From assembly GCF_003669015.1 (NCBI RefSeq), contig NZ_CP033069.1, forward strand, positions 2,366,501-2,430,500: 64,000 nt of DNA, written 5' to 3'. Shown here in pieces: positions 18,085 to 27,961 of the stretch (position 1 is the first letter of the stretch; every line of letters starts with the position of its first letter). Position numbers and translations under genes: made by a program. This DNA comes from Acidovorax sp. 1608163. GTDB lineage: Bacteria > Pseudomonadota > Gammaproteobacteria > Burkholderiales > Burkholderiaceae_C. The notes below the pieces were generated by a model, which was given only the letters and a program-made list of their open reading frames with translations, searched no databases and was not told the DNA's origin.

Positions 18085-20793
18085 TTACGCGTACAGCGGG
18101 TTGATCTTGTCAGCGTTGATGCCGTACTTGGCAATCGCTTCGGCCACCTTGGCCACGGGCACCACGCCATCGTCTGCCAGTGCCTTCAGGGCGGCGATCA
18201 CGATGTAGTGGCGGTTCACCTCGAAGTGCTCGCGCAGCTTGCTGCGGAAGTCGCTGCGGCCAAAGCCGTCGGTGCCCAGCACGCGGTAGGTGCGGCCCTT
18301 GGGAACGAAGGGGCGAATCTGCTCAGCGTAGGCCTTCATGTAGTCGGTCGACGCCACCATGGGGCCGCTGCGGCTGCCCAGTTGCTGCGTGACGAATGGC
18401 ACGCGTGGGGTTTCCAGCGGGTGCAGCAGGTTCCAGCGGTCAGCGTCCTGGCCTTCGCGGGTCAGCTCGTTGAAGCTTGGGCAGCTCCACACGTCGGCTT
18501 GCACACCCCAGTCGGCGGCCAGCAGGGTCTGGGCTTCCAGCGATTCACGCAGGATGGTGCCCGAGCCCAGCAGTTGCACGCGCTTGTTGCCGTCTGCACC
18601 GGGCTTGCACAGGTACATGCCCTTGATGATCTGCTCTTCCGTGCCGGGCTGCAGGCCAGGCATGGGGTAGTTTTCGTTCAGCAGCGTCAGGTAGTAGAAG
18701 ACGTTTTCCTGGCGCTCGACCATGCGCTTGAGGCCATGGTGCATGATCACGCCGACTTCGTGGGCGAAGGTGGGGTCGTAGCTCACGCAGTTGGGAATGG
18801 TGTTGGCCAGGATGTGGCTGTGACCGTCTTCGTGCTGCAAGCCTTCGCCGTTGAGCGTGGTGCGGCCCGAGGTACCGCCCAGCAAGAAGCCACGCGCCTG
18901 CATGTCGCCCGCTGCCCAGGCCAGATCGCCAATGCGCTGGAAGCCGAACATCGAGTAGTACACGTAGAACGGGATCATGATCCGGTTGTTCGTGCTGTAG
19001 CTGGTGGCTGCGGCAATCCAGCTGGCCATGCCGCCGGCTTCGTTGATGCCTTCTTGCAGGATCTGGCCAGCCTTGTCTTCGCGGTAGTACATCACCTGGT
19101 CGCGGTCCACCGGGGTGTACAGCTGGCCCTTGGGGTTGTAGATACCGATCTGGCGGAACAGGCCTTCCATACCAAACGTGCGGGCTTCGTCCACCAGGAT
19201 GGGCACCACGCGTGGGCCCAGGGCCTGGTCGCGCAGCAGTTGCGTCAGGAAACGCACGTAGGCCTGGGTTGTGGAGATTTCACGGCCTTCGGCGGTGGGC
19301 TCCAGCACGGCCTTGAAGGTGTCCAGCGATGGAACGGTGAAGTGCTCGTCTGCCTTGGGCAGGCGCTTGGGCAGGTAGCCGCCCAGGGCCTTGCGGCGCT
19401 CTTGCAGATAGCGCATTTCCGGCGTGTCGTCAGCCGGCTTGTAGTAAGGGATGTCGGCCAGTTGGCTGTCCGGGATCGGGATCGCGAAGCGGTCGCGGAT
19501 GTACTTGATGTCTTCGTCCGACAGCTTCTTGGTCTGGTGCACGGTGTTCTTGCCTTCACCGGCCTTGCCCATGCCGTAGCCCTTCACGGTCTTGACCAGC
19601 AGCACGGTGGGCTGGTTCTTGTGCGCGTTGGCAGCGTGGAAGGCGGCGTACACCTTGGCGGGCTCATGGCCGCCGCGGCGCAGCTCGAAGATCTCTTCGT
19701 CGGTCATGTGCTCGACGAGCTTGGCGGTCTCGGGGTACTTGCCAAAGAAGTTCTTGCGAACGAAGGCACCGTCGTTGGCCTTCATGGCCTGGTAGTCGCC
19801 GTCCAGGGTTTCCATCATCAGCTGCTTGAGCTTGCCGGTCTTGTCGCGGGCCAGCAAGGTGTCCCAGCCATTGCCCCACAGCAGCTTGATGACGTTCCAG
19901 CCTGCGCCGCGGAATTCGCCTTCGAGCTCTTGCACGATCTTGCCGTTGCCCCGCACCGGGCCGTCCAGGCGCTGCAGGTTGCAGTTGATGACGAACACCA
20001 GGTTGTCGAGGTTTTCACGCGCGGCCAGGCCGATGGCGCCCAGCGATTCGGGTTCGTCCATCTCGCCGTCGCCGCAGAACACCCAGACCTTGCGGTTTTC
20101 GGTGTTGGCAATGCCACGGGCGTGCAGGTACTTGAGGAAGCGGGCCTGGTAGATGGCCATCAGCGGGCCCAAGCCCATGGACACCGTGGGGAACTGCCAG
20201 AACTCGGGCATCAGCTTGGGATGCGGGTAGCTGGACAGGCCCTTGCCGTCCACTTCCTGGCGGAAGCTGTCGAGCTGCTCTTCGCTCAGGCGGCCTTCGA
20301 GGTAGGCGCGGGCATAGATGCCGGGCGCGCTGTGGCCCTGGATGTACAGCAGGTCACCGCCGTGGTCTTCGCTGGCGGCATGCCAGAAGTGGTTGAAGCC
20401 CGCACCGAACATGCTGGCCACCGAGGCGAAGGAGCCGATGTGGCCGCCCAGATCGCCACCGTCGGCGGGGTTCAGGCGGTTGGCGCGCACCACCATGGCC
20501 ATGGCGTTCCAGCGCATGTAGGCGCGCAGGCGCTTTTCGATGGCGATGTTGCCGGGGCAGTGGGCCTCTTTGTCAGGCTCAATGGTGTTCACATAGCCGG
20601 TGTTGGCAGAGAACGGCATGTCAATGCTGCTCTGGCGGGCGTGTTCCAGCAGTTGTTCGAGCAGGGAGTGGGCACGCTCAGCGCCCTCTTTTTCAATGAC
20701 GGCGGACAGGGCATCCATCCATTCGCGGGTTTCCTGCTGGTCTGCGTCGGTGCCGATACCGAGGCCGGCCTTTGGGTCGGGCTGAGCTGACAT
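18085..20793 (-). CDS. aceE: pyruvate dehydrogenase E1, homodimeric
   Basis: A 902-residue thiamine-diphosphate enzyme that decarboxylates pyruvate and acetylates E2 lipoyl groups. The length matches the homodimeric E1 of proteobacteria. The ThDP/Mg motif is FCGDGEMDEPES...NLDNLVFVINCN. Other family blocks are PHPKLMPEFWQFPTVSMGLG and GGTSGRTTLNGEGLQHEDGHS. The frame is open to 20844, but ATG 20793 (MSAQPDPK) has AGGAGACAAAGC in front. It is the first gene of aceE-aceF-lpdA. The promoter must lie in the 163-bp AT-rich gap shared with the divergent histidine kinase gene. Confidence 0.96.
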   Translation of the reverse strand: MSAQPDPKAGLGIGTDADQQETREWMDALSAVIEKEGAERAHSLLEQLLEHARQSSIDMPFSANTGYVNTIEPDKEAHCPGNIAIEKRLRAYMRWNAMAMVVRANRLNPADGGDLGGHIGSFASVASMFGAGFNHFWHAASEDHGGDLLYIQGHSAPGIYARAYLEGRLSEEQLDSFRQEVDGKGLSSYPHPKLMPEFWQFPTVSMGLGPLMAIYQARFLKYLHARGIANTENRKVWVFCGDGEMDEPESLGAIGLAARENLDNLVFVINCNLQRLDGPVRGNGKIVQELEGEFRGAGWNVIKLLWGNGWDTLLARDKTGKLKQLMMETLDGDYQAMKANDGAFVRKNFFGKYPETAKLVEHMTDEEIFELRRGGHEPAKVYAAFHAANAHKNQPTVLLVKTVKGYGMGKAGEGKNTVHQTKKLSDEDIKYIRDRFAIPIPDSQLADIPYYKPADDTPEMRYLQERRKALGGYLPKRLPKADEHFTVPSLDTFKAVLEPTAEGREISTTQAYVRFLTQLLRDQALGPRVVPILVDEARTFGMEGLFRQIGIYNPKGQLYTPVDRDQVMYYREDKAGQILQEGINEAGGMASWIAAATSYSTNNRIMIPFYVYYSMFGFQRIGDLAWAAGDMQARGFLLGGTSGRTTLNGEGLQHEDGHSHILANTIPNCVSYDPTFAHEVGVIMHHGLKRMVERQENVFYYLTLLNENYPMPGLQPGTEEQIIKGMYLCKPGADGNKRVQLLGSGTILRESLEAQTLLAADWGVQADVWSCPSFNELTREGQDADRWNLLHPLETPRVPFVTQQLGSRSGPMVASTDYMKAYAEQIRPFVPKGRTYRVLGTDGFGRSDFRSKLREHFEVNRHYIVIAALKALADDGVVPVAKVAEAIAKYGINADKINPLYA

Positions 20794-20956
20794 GCTTTGT
20801 CTCCTGTGAAGTGCAGCGGGCAAAAATCGGGCGTAGTTTCGCACATTTTTTCATCATTTCAAATCGTGCTTTTGAATTTCATATTAAGAAAAAATGCTGC
20901 AAACGCACATAATTTCAGCTGCTGAAAAGTGCACGCCCGTCCTCTACACTTCGGCC
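20794..20956. promoter_or_regulatory. divergent promoter region, PDH operon and sensor kinase
   Basis: A 163-bp gap between two divergent operons, clearly AT-rich in its centre (about 20844-20915, with aaatcgtgctttt, catattaagaaaaaatg). Promoters for both directions must be here. I cannot fix -35/-10 boxes or an operator with confidence. Confidence 0.5.
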
Positions 20957-23515
20957 ATGGATACAAGCTCAGAGCCCATCGCAGCCCCCTCTGCCATTGC
21001 CGCGCCAGCGCGCTGGTGGCGCAAATGGTGGCGCAGCCTTTCGCCTACGCGACAAGACCGGTTTGCCGCCCTGGCGCCCTTGGCGGCGGTGATGATGTTC
21101 CTGGCCGCCATCGTGGCCGCGTTCTGGTATTTGAGGGCCGAGGAGGCGGAGCGCGAACAAGAAGCCTTGCGCCGCGACGTGGAATATGCCCAGCAGCGGG
21201 TGCGCCTGCGGTTGCTGGAGCGGCAAGAGCAGCTCATGCGCATCGCACGCGACCTGTCCAATCAGGAGCTGGAGCGTGCGGAATTCGTGAACCGGGCTGA
21301 GGCCCTCATCAGCCAGTACCCCGAGCTGCAGGCTATCACCTGGATTGACGAGCGCCGGAAGATCCGTGCCAGCCATGCCGCGCCCACCCTGTCGAGCCCG
21401 CAGCTTCGGGTTGCGGGCGAAGTGCTCAAGCCGGGGGACACGGCCGATACCTATGGCTTGGCGCGCGATCTGCAGCAGCCCGTGTATGCACAGCCCGCAG
21501 CGGCCAAGGGCGATGTGTCGCCCCTGCTGCAGCTGCAGGTGCCATTGAATAACCAGGGCAAATTCGCTGGCGTGGTGCTGGGCGAGTATTCGATTGACAG
21601 CCTGCTGCGCTATGGCACCCCCACCGAGGTGCTGGCGCGCTACGCCGTGACCCTGCTCGATGGGCGCAGCCAGGTGCTGGCGGGCACCCCGCTGCCAGCA
21701 CGCAACCCCGCCAGCCACTTGCTGCCCTGGACGCCCAAGGCCAACGAATACGAAGTGCCCGTATCGCCCGTAGGCAACGGGCTGGTGCTGCGAGCGCAGG
21801 CCTATCGCACATCACTTGGGGTGGTGGGCAGTGGGCTCTTCTGGTTGGTGGGCACCCTGAGCGCCATGACTGCGTGGATGCTGATTGCCACCTGGCGCCA
21901 TACCCGCCGCCGTTTGCAGGCCCAGCAGGCGCTGGTGGCCGAGACCAATTTCCGCCGAGCGATGGAGAACTCCATCCTGACGGGCATGCGCGCCCTGGAC
22001 ATGGAGGGGCGTATTACTTATGTGAACGCCGCGCTGTGCCAGATGACGGGCTGGAGCGAAGCCGAGCTGGTGGGCTTGCTGCCCCCCTACCCTTATTGGC
22101 CCAAGGAAGACCATGAAGCCTTGCACGCCAAGCTGCGGGACGAAATCAGTGGCCGCAGTGTGGCGGGCGGGTTTCAGGTGCGCGTGCAGCGCAAGAACGG
22201 CAGCCTGTTCGATGCACGGTTGTATGTGTCGCCGCTGATCGACGCGCATGGGCAGCAAACCGGCTGGATGACCTCGATGACCGACATCACCGAGCCCAAC
22301 CGTGTGCGCCAGCAGCTGACGGCCGCACATGAGCGCTTCACGATCGTGCTGGAGTCTCTGGATGCATCCGTGTCCGTGGCGCCGCTGGGCAGCCAGGAGC
22401 TGCTGTTTGCCAACAAGCTGTACCGGCAGTGGTTTGGCTCCCAAACAGCAGGCCACCTGCAGCTGGTGGCCCAGGCGGGTGTGTTGCCGGTGGCCAGCAG
22501 CACCAGCAGCGGCGTGGACGATGAAGATGGCCTGATGGGCCTGCCCACCGACCCGTTGACCAGCGCCCGCTCGGAAAACGCCGAGATCTACCTGCCCGAT
22601 CTGGGCAAGTGGCTGGAGGTGCGCTCGCGCTACCTAAACTGGGTGGATGGCCGACTGGCCCAGATGGTGATTGCCACCGACATCACGCCCCGGCGCCTGG
22701 CCGAGGAGCAGGCGGACCGGCAGGCAGAACGGGCGCAGTCGGTCAGCCGCCTCATCACCATGGGCGAGATGGCGTCCAGCGTGGCGCACGAGCTGAACCA
22801 GCCGCTCACCGCCATCAACAACTACTGCAGCGGCATGGTCTCGCGCATTCAAAGCGGCCAACTGACCGAAGAGGCCCTGCTGACGGCCCTGCAAAAGACG
22901 GCCCACCAAGCCCAGCGCGCGGGGCAGATCATTCAGCGCATACGCGCCTTCGTGAAAAAGAGCGAACCCAACCGCACGCTGGCCGACGTGCACCACATGG
23001 TGTCTGAAGCGGTGGAGCTGGCTGACATCGAACTGCGGCGGCACAACGTGCGCCTCACGCACTACATCGCAGCCCGCTTGCCCCCCGTGATGGCCGACAC
23101 CATCCTCATCGAGCAAGTGCTGGTGAACCTCATGAAGAACGGCGCCGAATCGATCCAGCATGCCGAGCGCCCAGCATCGGGCCGCAGTGTGGAGTTGCGC
23201 GTGGTGCCCAAGCAGGTGGATGAGCGCGAGGTGGTGGAGTTCTCGGTGCAAGACACTGGCAAGGGCTTGGCCCCTGAGGTGCTGGAGCGCCTGTTTGAAG
23301 CGTTCTTTTCTACCAAGCAAGAAGGCATGGGCATGGGCCTGAACCTGTGCCGCAGCATCGTCGAGTCGCACCAGGGGCGGATGCAGGCGCAGAACATCTA
23401 CAATGGATCAGAGGTCACGGGCTGCCGATTCTCCTTCTGGCTGCCGCTGGCAAAGCCTGCCGATGACACTACAAACTCTGTAGCAAACGAACAAACTCCA
23501 AGGACCATTGCATGA
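20957..23515 (+). CDS. membrane-anchored PAS sensor histidine kinase
   Basis: An 852-residue sensor. The N-terminus has a membrane helix (VMMFLAAIVAAFWYL, about residues 50-66), then a periplasmic region and a second helix (GLFWLVGTLSAMTAWMLI). At least one clear PAS domain follows (NSILTGMRALDMEGRITYVN...GWMTSMTDIT) and a second PAS-like part. The H-box SSVAHELNQPLTAINNYC has the phosphoacceptor His near residue 611. The ATPase domain shows LVNLMKNGAESI, VQDTGKGL and GMGMGLNLCRSI, resembling the FixL/DctB group. The frame opens at 20894 but ATG 20957 is the likelier start. It overlaps its response regulator by ATGA, so the two are coupled. The signal is unknown; the divergent pyruvate dehydrogenase operon is a possible target. 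Confidence 0.88.
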   Translation: MDTSSEPIAAPSAIAAPARWWRKWWRSLSPTRQDRFAALAPLAAVMMFLAAIVAAFWYLRAEEAEREQEALRRDVEYAQQRVRLRLLERQEQLMRIARDLSNQELERAEFVNRAEALISQYPELQAITWIDERRKIRASHAAPTLSSPQLRVAGEVLKPGDTADTYGLARDLQQPVYAQPAAAKGDVSPLLQLQVPLNNQGKFAGVVLGEYSIDSLLRYGTPTEVLARYAVTLLDGRSQVLAGTPLPARNPASHLLPWTPKANEYEVPVSPVGNGLVLRAQAYRTSLGVVGSGLFWLVGTLSAMTAWMLIATWRHTRRRLQAQQALVAETNFRRAMENSILTGMRALDMEGRITYVNAALCQMTGWSEAELVGLLPPYPYWPKEDHEALHAKLRDEISGRSVAGGFQVRVQRKNGSLFDARLYVSPLIDAHGQQTGWMTSMTDITEPNRVRQQLTAAHERFTIVLESLDASVSVAPLGSQELLFANKLYRQWFGSQTAGHLQLVAQAGVLPVASSTSSGVDDEDGLMGLPTDPLTSARSENAEIYLPDLGKWLEVRSRYLNWVDGRLAQMVIATDITPRRLAEEQADRQAERAQSVSRLITMGEMASSVAHELNQPLTAINNYCSGMVSRIQSGQLTEEALLTALQKTAHQAQRAGQIIQRIRAFVKKSEPNRTLADVHHMVSEAVELADIELRRHNVRLTHYIAARLPPVMADTILIEQVLVNLMKNGAESIQHAERPASGRSVELRVVPKQVDEREVVEFSVQDTGKGLAPEVLERLFEAFFSTKQEGMGMGLNLCRSIVESHQGRMQAQNIYNGSEVTGCRFSFWLPLAKPADDTTNSVANEQTPRTIA

Positions 23516-24138
23516 GCTTGATTCCGAAAAAAGGCACCGTATACGTTGTTGATGATGATGAGGCCGTCCGCGACTCTTTGCAGTGGCTGCTAGAGGGCAA
23601 GGACTATCGGGTGCGCTGCTTTGATTCGGCTGAGACCTTCCTGTCCCGTTATGACCCCCGCGAAGTGGCCTGCCTGATCGTGGACATCCGCATGGGCGGC
23701 ATGACCGGCCTGGAATTGCAAGACCGCTTGATCGAACGCAAGTCCCCCCTGCCCATCGTTTTCATCACCGGCCACGGCGATGTGCCCATGGCGGTGAACA
23801 CCATGAAGAAGGGCGCGCTGGACTTCATCCAGAAACCCTTCAACGAAGAAGAACTGCTGGGCCTGGTGGAGCGCATGCTCGACCATGCCCGTGAGGCCTT
23901 CGCCGGCTTTCAACAGGCCGCCAGCCGTGACGCCCTGCTCTCCAAGCTCACCAGCCGCGAGGCTCAGGTGCTGGAGCGCATCGTGGCCGGCCGCTTGAAC
24001 AAGCAGATTGCCGACGACCTGGGCATCAGCATCAAGACCGTGGAAGCGCACCGCGCCAACATCATGGAAAAGCTCAACGCCAACACCGTGGCCGACCTGC
24101 TGAAGATTGCCCTGGGGCAAAACGCACCCAAGGGCTGA
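23512..24138 (+). CDS. FixJ/TtrR-type response regulator
   Basis: A 208-residue regulator. The receiver domain has the acidic pocket DDDEAVRD, phosphoacceptor Asp58 in [10 protein letters not shown], and the conserved Lys in DFIQKPFNE. The output is a LuxR/FixJ helix-turn-helix ([34 protein letters not shown]). The start overlaps the kinase stop (ATGA), so the pair forms a two-component system with matched stoichiometry. A palindromic terminator-like repeat follows at 24152. Target genes cannot be named from the sequence. Confidence 0.92.
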   Translation: MSLIPKKGTVYVVDDDEAVRDSLQWLLEGKDYRVRCFDSAETFLSRYDPREVACLIVDIRMGGMTGLELQDRLIERKSPLPIVFITGHGDVPMAVNTMKKGALDFIQKPFNEEELLGLVERMLDHAREAFAGFQQAASRDALLSKLTSREAQVLERIVAGRLNKQIADDLGISIKTVEAHRANIMEKLNANTVADLLKIALGQNAPKG

Positions 24139-24151
24139 TTGCTCCTTTTTT

Positions 24152-24198
24152 CATAGCTGCTAGCGCTTATCTAACTTGCGCTAGCGGCTGTTTTTATT
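24152..24198. repeat. short dispersed palindrome acting as probable terminator
   Basis: Arms AGCTGCTAGCGC (24155-24166) and GCGCTAGCGGCT (24178-24189) pair with one mismatch, followed by gtttttattt. It lies after the two-component operon and is a member of the repeat family common in this window; the T-run suggests it also ends transcription. Confidence 0.75.
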
Positions 24199-24209
24199 TG
24201 AAGATCAGA

Positions 24210-25061
24210 ATGACTGCTCAACCCATCGACGGCAACGCACTTTCCCGCCAACTGCGCACCGAAGTCGCCGAACGTGCTGCGGCCCTGAAAGCGCGCGGCG
24301 TTACCCCCGGCCTGGCCGTAGTGCTGGTGGGCGATAACCCTGCCAGCCAGGTGTATGTGCGCAACAAGGTCAAGGCCTGCGAAGACAGCGGCCTGCATTC
24401 GGTGCTGGAAAAGTACGACGCCAGCATGAGCGAGGCCGAGCTGCTGGCCCGCGTGGAGGCCCTGAACAACGACCCCAGCATCCACGGCATCCTGGTGCAG
24501 TTGCCCCTGCCAGCCCATATCGACGCCCAAAAAGTGATCGAAGCCATCTCGCCCGCCAAGGACGTGGACGGCTTTCACATCGCCAGCGCCGGGGCACTGA
24601 TGACCGGCATGCCCGGTTTTTGGCCCTGCACACCCTATGGCTGCATGAAAATGCTGGAGAGCATTGGCTACGACCTCAAGGGTAAGCACGCTGTGGTCAT
24701 TGGCCGCAGCAACATCGTGGGCAAACCCATGGCGCTGATGCTGCTGCAAAAGGACGCCACGGTCACCGTTTGCCATTCGCGCACCGCTGACTTGAAAGCA
24801 CTCACCCTGCAGGCCGATGTGATCGTGGCCGCCGTGGGCAAGCGCAACGTGCTCACGGCAGACATGGTCAAACCCGGCGCCGTGGTGCTGGATGTGGGCA
24901 TGAACCGCAACGACGAAGGCAAGCTCTGCGGCGACGTGGACTTTGAAGGCGTCAAGGCCGTGGCCAGCCACATCACCCCCGTGCCAGGCGGCGTGGGCCC
25001 CATGACCATCACCATGCTGCTGGTCAACACCCTGGAGGCCGCTGAACGCGCCGCCGGGTAA
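24210..25061 (+). CDS. folD: bifunctional methylenetetrahydrofolate dehydrogenase/cyclohydrolase
   Basis: A 283-residue cytosolic enzyme interconverting methylene-, methenyl- and formyl-tetrahydrofolate with NADP. The catalytic Lys lies in [16 protein letters not shown]. Family motifs [14 protein letters not shown] and [16 protein letters not shown] (NADP binding), and [15 protein letters not shown] near the end are all present. The frame extends to a TTG at 24198 but ATG 24210 is the natural start. The gene begins directly after the palindrome and is probably transcribed on its own or with prlC, which starts 72 bp later. Confidence 0.95.
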   Translation: MTAQPIDGNALSRQLRTEVAERAAALKARGVTPGLAVVLVGDNPASQVYVRNKVKACEDSGLHSVLEKYDASMSEAELLARVEALNNDPSIHGILVQLPLPAHIDAQKVIEAISPAKDVDGFHIASAGALMTGMPGFWPCTPYGCMKMLESIGYDLKGKHAVVIGRSNIVGKPMALMLLQKDATVTVCHSRTADLKALTLQADVIVAAVGKRNVLTADMVKPGAVVLDVGMNRNDEGKLCGDVDFEGVKAVASHITPVPGGVGPMTITMLLVNTLEAAERAAG

Positions 25062-25133
25062 ACCTTCGGTAAAAAGCCGCTTGCGGCCGCTTGGCAACTT
25101 GAACCTGCGCACTGCGCCGTTATCTACATCCGC

Positions 25134-27197
25134 ATGAGCAACGCCCTCCTCGACTTCTCCACCCTGCCCGCGTTCGATCGCATCCAACCCGCCGACGTAG
25201 CCCCCGCTGTCGACGCCCTGCTGGAGCGCGCCAACGCCGCACTAGATACGGTGACCGCCGCAGACTTTCCAGCCCGCTGGGATGCAATTGCCAAGGTGCT
25301 GGACGTGGCCACGGAACAACTGGGCATTGCGTGGGGGGCCGTCAGCCACCTCAACAGCGTGGCCGATACCGCCGAGCTGCGCGCCGCCTACAACGCCGCC
25401 CTGCCCCAGGTCACAGAGTTCTGGACCCGTCTGGGTGCCGATGAGCGCCTGTATGCAAAGTACAAGGCCATTGACCCAAGCACCCTGAATGCCGAGCAAC
25501 GCCAGGCGCACCAGAATGCGGTTCGCAACTTTGTGCTCAGCGGTGCTGAGCTGGTTGGGGCGGCCAAGGAACGGTTTGCCAAGATTCAGGAGCGCCAGGC
25601 GGAGCTGAGCCAGAAGTTCAGCGAAAACGCCCTGGATGCCACTGATGCGTTTGCCTACTACGCTACCGAGCCCGAGCTGCAAGGCGTGCCCGCGGATGTG
25701 CAGCAAGCCGCCCTGGCGGCTGCCCAGGCCGAGGGCAAAGAGGGCTACAAGCTCACTCTCAAGATGCCTTGCTACCTGCCGGTGATGCAGTTTGCCGCGC
25801 AGGCTGCGCTGCGCGAAAAGATGTACCGCGCTTACGTGACCCGGGCATCTGACCAAGCCGAGGGGGATGCGCGCAAGTTTGACAACACCGCGCTGATGGG
25901 CGAGATCCTCGCCTTGCGCAAGGAAGAAGCCCAGTTGCTGGGCTATGCCAACTTTGGCGAAGTCTCCGTGGTGCCCAAGATGGCCAAGTCGCCCGCCGAA
26001 GTAACGCACTTTTTGCGCGACTTGGCCCAACGTGCCCGCCCTTACGCAGAGAAAGACGTGGCCGATCTGCGCGAGTTTGCCCGCACCGAGCTGGGTCTGG
26101 CGTCCCCCCAGGCGTGGGACTGGCCCTATGTGGCCGAAAAGCTCAAAGAGGCGCGCTATGCGTTCAGCGAGCAGGAAGTCAAACAGTACTTCACCGCGCC
26201 CAAGGTCCTGGCAGGCCTGTTCAAAATCATCGAAACCCTGTTTGAAGTGGCCATTCGGCGCGACAGCGCCCCAGTCTGGCACCCCTCGGTCGAGTTCTAT
26301 CGCATTGAACGCACACACCCGGAGGGAGCCCACATGGGCACGCAACTGGTCGGCCAGTTCTATCTGGACCAGCCCGCCCGCACCGGCAAGCGTGGCGGCG
26401 CCTGGATGGACGATGTGCGCACCCGCTGGCTGCGCCCGGACACGGGCGCGGTGCAAACGCCGGTGGCCCATCTAGTGTGCAACTTTGCAGACAGCGTGGA
26501 CGGCAAGCCCGCACTGCTCACGCACGACGATGTCATCACCCTCTTCCACGAGTTCGGTCACGGCCTTCACCACATGCTCACCCAGGTGAATGAGCGTGAT
26601 GTGTCCGGCATTGGCGGTGTGGAGTGGGATGCGGTGGAGTTGCCCAGCCAGTTCATGGAGAACTTCTGCTGGGAATGGGACGTGCTCAAGCACATGACCG
26701 CCCATGTGGACACGGGCGAGTCGCTGCCACGTGCATTGTTTGACAAGATGATTGCGGCCAAGAACTTCCAGAGCGGTATGCAAACGCTGCGGCAAATCGA
26801 ATTTGCCTTGTTTGACATGCTGCTCCACACCGAGCACGACCCAGCCAACGACGTGATGCCCCTGCTGACGCAGGTCCGCAATGAAGTGGCTGTGCTGCAG
26901 CCCCCGGAATTCAGCCGCACTGCGCACACCTTCAGCCATATTTTTGCGGGCGGCTACGCAGCGGGTTACTACAGCTACAAATGGGCAGAAGTGCTCAGTG
27001 CCGACGCTTACGCTGCTTTCGAGGAAACCATGGGGGCCGATGGCCTGCCCAGCATCGAAACCGGACGCAAGTACCGCAAGGCCATCCTGGAGGCTGGGGG
27101 CAGCCGCCCTGCCATGGAGTCGTTCAAGGCCTTCCGTGGCCGCGAGCCGCAGCTTGATGCGTTGCTGCGACACCAGGGTATGGCCCAGGCCTCGTAG
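25134..27197 (+). CDS. prlC: oligopeptidase A, M3 family
   Basis: A 687-residue zinc endopeptidase that degrades short peptides, including cleaved signal peptides, in the cytosol. The zinc site is LFHEFGHGLHHML (about residue 470) with the third ligand in WDAVELPSQFMENF just downstream. There is no signal peptide, and the length fits the family (about 680). The C-terminus SHIFAGGYAAGYYSYKWAE is a strongly conserved M3 block. The next gene starts 47 bp after its stop. Confidence 0.94.
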   Translation: MSNALLDFSTLPAFDRIQPADVAPAVDALLERANAALDTVTAADFPARWDAIAKVLDVATEQLGIAWGAVSHLNSVADTAELRAAYNAALPQVTEFWTRLGADERLYAKYKAIDPSTLNAEQRQAHQNAVRNFVLSGAELVGAAKERFAKIQERQAELSQKFSENALDATDAFAYYATEPELQGVPADVQQAALAAAQAEGKEGYKLTLKMPCYLPVMQFAAQAALREKMYRAYVTRASDQAEGDARKFDNTALMGEILALRKEEAQLLGYANFGEVSVVPKMAKSPAEVTHFLRDLAQRARPYAEKDVADLREFARTELGLASPQAWDWPYVAEKLKEARYAFSEQEVKQYFTAPKVLAGLFKIIETLFEVAIRRDSAPVWHPSVEFYRIERTHPEGAHMGTQLVGQFYLDQPARTGKRGGAWMDDVRTRWLRPDTGAVQTPVAHLVCNFADSVDGKPALLTHDDVITLFHEFGHGLHHMLTQVNERDVSGIGGVEWDAVELPSQFMENFCWEWDVLKHMTAHVDTGESLPRALFDKMIAAKNFQSGMQTLRQIEFALFDMLLHTEHDPANDVMPLLTQVRNEVAVLQPPEFSRTAHTFSHIFAGGYAAGYYSYKWAEVLSADAYAAFEETMGADGLPSIETGRKYRKAILEAGGSRPAMESFKAFRGREPQLDALLRHQGMAQAS

Positions 27198-27244
27198 CCT
27201 CTATGATGCGCCGTTGTCCCAAGTACCCCACGAGGAAATTCACC

Positions 27245-27898
27245 ATGCAGCTCAAAGCCCTGACCTTGCCATTGATGTTGGCGCTGCTTGCCGTCGGTGC
27301 ACAGGCCCAGACGGTGTACCGTATTGTTGGCCCAGATGGCAAAGTCACGTTTTCTGACAAGGCCCCAGAGACGCCATCTAAGAACAGTCCGGCAGTTGTC
27401 ACCACTACAGGCGGAGGTGACAGTGCTGGCGCTGGCCTGCCTTACGAGCTGGGCAAAGTGGCCGCACGGTTTCCTGTGACGATTTTCACTGGACAGAATT
27501 GCCCCCCCTGCGACAGTGGAAGGCGCTTGCTGGTGTCCCGTGGTGTTCCGTTTACCGAGCGCACTATCAACACCAACGAAGACCTGCAAGCCCTGACCAA
27601 TCTGGGCAGCGACTCCAGCCTGCCTTTCGCCAAAATCGGAGGCCAAAACCTTTCGGGCTTCTCGGAGTCGGAGTGGACGCAGTACCTGGATGCGGCGGGG
27701 TATCCCAAAACATCGCAGCTCCCTACCAACTATCGGCGTCCAGCGGCAACGCCTTTGACCCAACCCGCCAAGGCCGCGCCAGCCGCCTCGGCATCAGATG
27801 CCGCCACCGCCGAAACTGGGCGCCGCGTACGGCCTCCCGCTCCACCGGCAGACCCCAATGCCCCCAACCCCAACAACCCGGCAGGCTTGAAGTTCTGA
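27245..27898 (+). CDS. exported glutaredoxin-like protein with DUF4124-type N-terminus
   Basis: A 217-residue protein. A cleavable signal peptide is clear (MQLKALTLPLMLALLAVGAQA). The mature part begins with a DUF4124-like strand (VYRIVGPDGKVTFSD). Then comes a glutaredoxin/thioredoxin fold with CPPC in FTGQNCPPCDSG and the cis-Pro region DSSLPFAKIGGQ. The C-terminus is Pro/Ala-rich and low complexity. It should act as a disulfide exchange protein in the periplasm; its partner is unknown. The frame opens at 27203 but ATG 27245 follows GAGGAAATTCACC. It ends at a strong hairpin terminator. Confidence 0.82.
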   Translation: MQLKALTLPLMLALLAVGAQAQTVYRIVGPDGKVTFSDKAPETPSKNSPAVVTTTGGGDSAGAGLPYELGKVAARFPVTIFTGQNCPPCDSGRRLLVSRGVPFTERTINTNEDLQALTNLGSDSSLPFAKIGGQNLSGFSESEWTQYLDAAGYPKTSQLPTNYRRPAATPLTQPAKAAPAASASDAATAETGRRVRPPAPPADPNAPNPNNPAGLKF

Positions 27899-27922
27899 GC
27901 ACCTGCTTGCGGTCTTCCTATC

Positions 27923-27954
27923 AAAAAGGCGCATTCAAGGAATGCGCCTTTTTT
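27923..27954. terminator. bidirectional rho-independent terminator
   Basis: The stem AAGGCGCATTC/GAATGCGCCTT has a 3-nt loop, with A-run and T-run on its two sides, between the convergent glutaredoxin-like and rpiA genes. It should serve both. Confidence 0.92.
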
Positions 27955-27961
27955 GTTTGCC

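Noticed and set aside
14523..20790. Very long plus-strand frames (645, 679 and 860 codons) opposite lpdA, aceF and aceE
   Set aside because: They are antisense to clearly identified genes and arise from GC-rich third codon positions; their translations are low-complexity and His/Val/Gly-rich.
24171..25187. 338-codon minus-strand frame opposite folD
   Set aside because: Shadow of folD with no ribosome-binding site and no domain.
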